This document shows, piece after piece, positions 31,180-34,387 of a stretch of DNA of 34,387 nt. Each line of letters begins with the position of its first letter. Within the stretch, counting starts at the first letter, position 1. The notes beneath the pieces are model-generated. The model saw nothing but the letters and a program-made list of their open reading frames with translations. It was not told the origin of the DNA and searched no databases. The stretch comes from Acidobacteriota bacterium (GTDB lineage: Bacteria; Acidobacteriota; Holophagae; Thermotomaculales; Thermotomaculaceae), in assembly GCA_003650445.1 (NCBI GenBank), contig QMQE01000002.1, positions 1 to 34,387 on the forward strand. Reading direction: 5' to 3'. A program made the position numbers and the translations under genes.

Positions 31180-32244
31180 ATGTTCACCCGTCTTTTTGTC
31201 ATCATCGCGGTGGCGGTGGCCTATTTCAGTTTTTCGGCAATTTTCAAAAAACGAAAAATCTCCACCTTTGTGGGAATGGAATACCTTATCCTTGGATTCC
31301 TGCTATCAAAATTTCCACTGGGGCAGGGATTATTGAAACCCCTGCTCTACCCCTTCCTTGGCTGGATCGGGCTTTTAATCGGCCTGGAAGTGGATTTCCA
31401 TTATCTGAAGGAGCTGCCCAGGCATTTTCTGACGAAGGCAGCCCTCTGGGCTGTCGGGTTGACGATGGTAATGGCACTGGGCCTGGTACTTTTGACCGGC
31501 AACCCGATGCTTTCAATTTTCGCTTTGGCCCTGGCGCCCATCAGTTTTCGTGTCACTTCCCACTTTATACCTTCCCGGGGTATTGATAATCGTACAGTAC
31601 TCTTTTTTGTCAGCATTCTTCCATTCTTCATTCTTCTGCTTTTCGCAGGTGCTCAGGCAGTTACCCTTTCCCCGCTTTCAACCGTGTATATGATCTGTTT
31701 CAGTACACTTTTTGCCATTTTCTCCCGGGCACTTCTTTCATTGAACCACAAACCGGAGGGATTGCTCCTGGTGCTTATCGGAGTCATTGTCCTGCTATCT
31801 GAAACCTGTGCCGTATTCCAGATTTCTCCACTGACGGTTTCTTTTTTTGCCGGGGTCTACCTTGCCAATACCTGCAAAAAATGCGACCCCATCTACCGGG
31901 ACATTGCGGCGGATGAAAAACCACTGTACATGCTCTTTCTTCTCCTGGTGGGTATGCTGTCCGGCATTCCGGACAACCCGGAATTTCTGTTTTCCTCTCT
32001 TTCCATCATTTTGATTGCGGGATTGCTCCGCTTCGTATTTGTAAAAGTCCCCTGGTTCAATCTAAAAACTCACCCATGGGCCTATTTCATGGCGCCGGGG
32101 GGACTATCTATTGCCATCGGTACGGACATCTGGATACAGAACGGAGGCACGTTTCCGGCCGCATGGTTTTCCTCCTTTCTGGTAGCCGTAATGATCCTCC
32201 AGGCAATCGGCGTAATGGCTGGAAAAATGGGAGATGACAAATGA
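31180..32244 (+). CDS. CPA2-type antiporter homologue lacking the ion-binding Asp
   Basis: A 354-residue membrane protein with about ten to eleven hydrophobic helices, of the sodium/hydrogen exchanger (Kef-type) superfamily. It lines up with the next gene: SRGIDNRTVLFFVSILPFFI (132-151) against ARGPFTDVVLGVTMVKDVVV. The acidic position used for ion binding (D202 in the next protein) is F149 here, and no nearby Asp or Glu replaces it. FRVTSHFIP stands where SPASTIAV is in the partner. It may therefore be a non-transporting partner subunit. A CxxC pair lies at about C231/C234 (NTCKKCDP). It starts 1 nt after the PII-like stop and overlaps the next gene by 4 nt. Confidence 0.75.
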   Translation: MFTRLFVIIAVAVAYFSFSAIFKKRKISTFVGMEYLILGFLLSKFPLGQGLLKPLLYPFLGWIGLLIGLEVDFHYLKELPRHFLTKAALWAVGLTMVMALGLVLLTGNPMLSIFALALAPISFRVTSHFIPSRGIDNRTVLFFVSILPFFILLLFAGAQAVTLSPLSTVYMICFSTLFAIFSRALLSLNHKPEGLLLVLIGVIVLLSETCAVFQISPLTVSFFAGVYLANTCKKCDPIYRDIAADEKPLYMLFLLLVGMLSGIPDNPEFLFSSLSIILIAGLLRFVFVKVPWFNLKTHPWAYFMAPGGLSIAIGTDIWIQNGGTFPAAWFSSFLVAVMILQAIGVMAGKMGDDK

Positions 32245-33557
32245 ACTGGAGAGCCATCGGCAGCCTGCTGCTCAACATCATCGCCATTTCTGTCCTGTTT
32301 TTCCTGATACTAACCGGGAGCAGTACGGTATCTCACAGCGCTGCAATCGCCCCCTACCTGGCGTTGGGTTTTCTCATCATCGTCGCCTACCTTACAGGGA
32401 TTCTGGCAAGAGAACTGGGCTTCCCCGCCCTTACCGGGAACCTCTTGGCCGGCATCGTATTCGGTCCGTCCCTTCTGGGATTTATCACGAAAAGCAACAT
32501 TCATTCCCTTGAATTCATTAACACCATCGCCTTGAGTTTTATTGCCCTGTCAGCCGGAGGTGAATTGAAACTTAAGAGCCTCCGGGAGAATGCCAGCGTC
32601 ATTTCAGGCATCACTTTGAGTCACACGGTTCTGATTTTCGGCGGTACCCTGGTGGCCATGGTTTCCTTCCTGAACATCTCCGGAATCCAGGGAATCGCCG
32701 GATCAAGAATCATCTGGATGGCATCCATTGTTCTGGCCGTAGTCGCTGTGGCAAAATCCCCGGCATCCACCATCGCAGTTATTAACGAGTATAAAGCCAG
32801 GGGGCCGTTTACAGACGTTGTACTGGGCGTGACCATGGTGAAAGACGTTGTTGTACTCCTGATATTTGCCGTTTCCATGGGAATAATCCGGGGAATCAGC
32901 GGTGCAGCGCCCTTCTCTCTTTCTTTTCTCTTTCACACCTTTGGAGACATTTTTCTGTCCATTGGCGCCGGCCTGGTTTACGGCGGATTGATGATCCTGT
33001 TTTACCGTTTTGTTGCCCGTGAAATCACTGTGTTCATTGTCATTGCCGCTTTTCTTGCCAATGAACTGGCAAGCTTTGCCGGATTGGAACAGATGCTCAT
33101 GTGCATGATTGCCGGCTTCGTCGTTCAGAATTTCTCCAGGCAAGGGGCTTTGATGATTGAGGGAATTGAAAAAAGTCATCTTCCAATCTACGTCATTTTC
33201 TTTTCCATTGCAGGAGCCGGGTTGGATTTTTCATATTTTGGATCGGTTTACATCCTTGTCACGCTTTTTGTGCTTCTCCGTGTCGGCCTTATCTTCTTCT
33301 CCACTTTTCTGGGAGCGAAACTCACAGGGGCATCCCCCGCCATACGAAAATTTGCCTGGACCGGTTTTCTCACCAATGCCGGCCTGACCCTCAGTATTGC
33401 CATTATTGTCGAAAAGGCATTTCCGGACTGGGGCCGGCCGTTGAAATCCATCATCATTTCCGCCATTGCCATCAATCAGCTTGTGGGGCCGGTGCTGTTT
33501 AAGATTGGCCTGGTAAAAAGCGGAGAAGTGAGGCCGCAGAGCGGCCGTGACAGGTGA
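32241..33557 (+). CDS. CPA2-type cation/proton antiporter
   Basis: A 438-residue membrane protein of the Kef/NapA-type sodium/hydrogen exchanger family with about 12-13 helices. GILARELGFPALTGNLLAGI (53-72) and FGPSLLGFI are the family's first conserved block. AKSPASTIAVINEYKARGP (171-189) and VVLGVTMVKDVVV (193-205) form the transport core. The aspartate pair of CPA2 proteins appears as K201-D202: the second Asp is kept and the first is Lys. There is no C-terminal TrkA/RCK domain, so control may come from the operon's EIIA and PII-like proteins. Overlap ATGA with the preceding gene. The transported ions are not known. Confidence 0.86.
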   Translation: MNWRAIGSLLLNIIAISVLFFLILTGSSTVSHSAAIAPYLALGFLIIVAYLTGILARELGFPALTGNLLAGIVFGPSLLGFITKSNIHSLEFINTIALSFIALSAGGELKLKSLRENASVISGITLSHTVLIFGGTLVAMVSFLNISGIQGIAGSRIIWMASIVLAVVAVAKSPASTIAVINEYKARGPFTDVVLGVTMVKDVVVLLIFAVSMGIIRGISGAAPFSLSFLFHTFGDIFLSIGAGLVYGGLMILFYRFVAREITVFIVIAAFLANELASFAGLEQMLMCMIAGFVVQNFSRQGALMIEGIEKSHLPIYVIFFSIAGAGLDFSYFGSVYILVTLFVLLRVGLIFFSTFLGAKLTGASPAIRKFAWTGFLTNAGLTLSIAIIVEKAFPDWGRPLKSIIISAIAINQLVGPVLFKIGLVKSGEVRPQSGRDR

Positions 33558-33691
33558 TGGCGTACCTCCGGCACTGTGATACGTGATGGGTTCCGGAAGT
33601 GTTCTGCATTTTGAAAAAGCGACATGTGGTGTGGACGTCAGACAGGGAACCGGCCATGCTCCCTATAAACCGAGGCAAAAAAGATGAAATG
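33558..33691. repeat. Repeat-derived spacer after the transporter operon
   Basis: Contains CTCCGGCACTGTGAT (33566-33580), the exact inverse of 586-600, flanked by GTGATGG words like the TCATCAC tract at the left end. GGAAGTGTTCTG (33595-33606) is also found in both 86-bp repeats. Confidence 0.55.
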
Positions 33692-33715
33692 ACCGGCGGG
33701 AATCAACCCGCCGGT
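33692..33715. terminator. Terminator-like hairpin at the end of the propeller gene
   Basis: ACCGGCGGG pairs with CCCGCCGGT around AATCAA. The TGA stop of the minus-strand gene lies in the loop and arm. A T run appears 8 nt after the hairpin on the minus strand and TTTC on the plus strand, so it may act for both convergent genes. Confidence 0.55.
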
Positions 33716-34387
33716 TTCAATGCCTTCAGTGGATAGATAAACCATTGCTCATCTCGCATAGCATACAGTTGATCGTCCACAATAAAGAAACGCCGGGATC
33801 CACCATAAAACATTTTACCATCGGGCTGTTTTTGTGCAAAAATAAGATTTTCAAAGGACAAGTCACCAAGCGAGATCCGTGTAGTATAGTTGCAGCTGCA
33901 CACCACTACACTTTCTCCGTCACGAATAACGGCCGTAGCAAATGTGGCCAACCCCTCCCCCTCACGCAATCCATCAGCCAATACACGATTTATTTCTTTG
34001 AACCGGTCAGTAAAGACATCCGGACAAATCATAAGGTCCTTTATTGGTTTGAGGGAATGACGATTCAGTAAAATGACATCCGGATAATAAGGACGAGCCA
34101 ACCACACATACTTTCCGGCCACGATCGGGATACCTTGTGAAAAATAGCGACCGTCCAGAAAAGGGTTCCCCATTTTCGGCATTGTTCCATAGCTTTCCAG
34201 TTTGCCGCTATCCATGTTAACGAAAAACACATTCGTGTCCGTTGCCGGGGCATTCAACACCAGTCTATGGTTCCGTTCATCCACAGCCAAATGTCGGGCT
34301 TTCCCTTTCAATAGAATTGACCGCTTAAATCTGCCGTCAACGCTGAACACCATTACTTTTTTCTGTTGACCGTCCAGTACATAAACT
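33703..34387 (-). CDS. Beta-propeller protein (NHL/6-bladed type), N-terminus cut by window edge
   Basis: The frame is open to the right edge. At least 227 codons are present; the ATG at 34353 is internal, since in-frame residues VYVLDGQQKK precede it. LDGQQKKVMVFSVDGRFK is a typical blade seam of NHL and '6-bladed beta-propeller' proteins ('vaD...nnrVqvFd.dGkf'). Further blades follow: ARHLAVDERNHRLVLNA, GKLESYG, GKYVWLARPYYPDVILLN and SVVVCSCNYTTRISL. The propeller continues beyond the window, so signal peptide and full domain count are unseen. Its role is unknown; such proteins are usually exported. Confidence 0.7.
   Translation of the reverse strand, partial: VYVLDGQQKKVMVFSVDGRFKRSILLKGKARHLAVDERNHRLVLNAPATDTNVFFVNMDSGKLESYGTMPKMGNPFLDGRYFSQGIPIVAGKYVWLARPYYPDVILLNRHSLKPIKDLMICPDVFTDRFKEINRVLADGLREGEGLATFATAVIRDGESVVVCSCNYTTRISLGDLSFENLIFAQKQPDGKMFYGGSRRFFIVDDQLYAMRDEQWFIYPLKALKPAG

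Overview
The window (about 34.4 kb, moderately GC-rich) looks like a chromosomal piece of a Gram-negative-type, probably anaerobic bacterium. Signs are a TonB-family protein, many Sec signal peptides, a BamE-like secreted protein, a secreted tricorn protease, an orphan periplasmic-sensing hybrid kinase, Fe-S MinD ATPases and a Bacteroidetes-type SerA. Intergenic spacers are full of short degenerate repeats. I would guess Acidobacteriota or a related phylum, but no rRNA or tRNA gene is present to settle it.

Layout. 1-451: partial BamE-like secreted protein (-). 626-1033: YciA-type acyl-CoA thioesterase (-). 1343-7290: a tight five-gene minus-strand operon (S9 peptidase, Gfo/Idh/MocA oxidoreductase, serine hydrolase, TonB-family protein, YihY membrane protein). 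7489-7686: small membrane protein (-), divergent from a plus-strand pair at 7877-11256 (O-methyltransferase; secreted beta-lactamase-fold protein with a duplicated N-terminal module). 11327-12493: DUF4143 ATPase (+). 12848-18534: an eight-gene minus-strand Fe-S/NifX-type cluster (DUF134 regulator, NifX-like protein, two DUF5320 proteins, two ferredoxin-containing MinD ATPases, an Mrp-NifX fusion, a PLP-dependent sulfur lyase). 18859-19785: SerA-like dehydrogenase (-). 19819-21579: two 86-bp direct repeats bracketing a HEPN/MNT toxin-antitoxin pair and a two-helix membrane protein. 21712-22713: aldo/keto reductase (-). 22902-28660: secreted tricorn protease and hybrid histidine kinase (-). 28808-29953: TMEM43-family membrane protein (-). 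30389-33557: plus-strand operon of an EIIA-type PTS protein, a PII-like protein and two CPA2-type transporters. 33703-34387: partial beta-propeller protein (-).

The most interesting structures are four. (i) The EIIA/PII-like/two-transporter operon, in which the first transporter lacks the conserved ion-binding aspartate. (ii) The toxin-antitoxin cassette between near-identical promoter-bearing direct repeats. (iii) The DUF134 promoter, whose 17-bp spacer is almost entirely a perfect 16-bp palindrome. (iv) The duplicated beta-rich module fused to a beta-lactamase-fold domain. Three genes also seem built for leaderless translation. Family names come from memory of motifs, not from a search.
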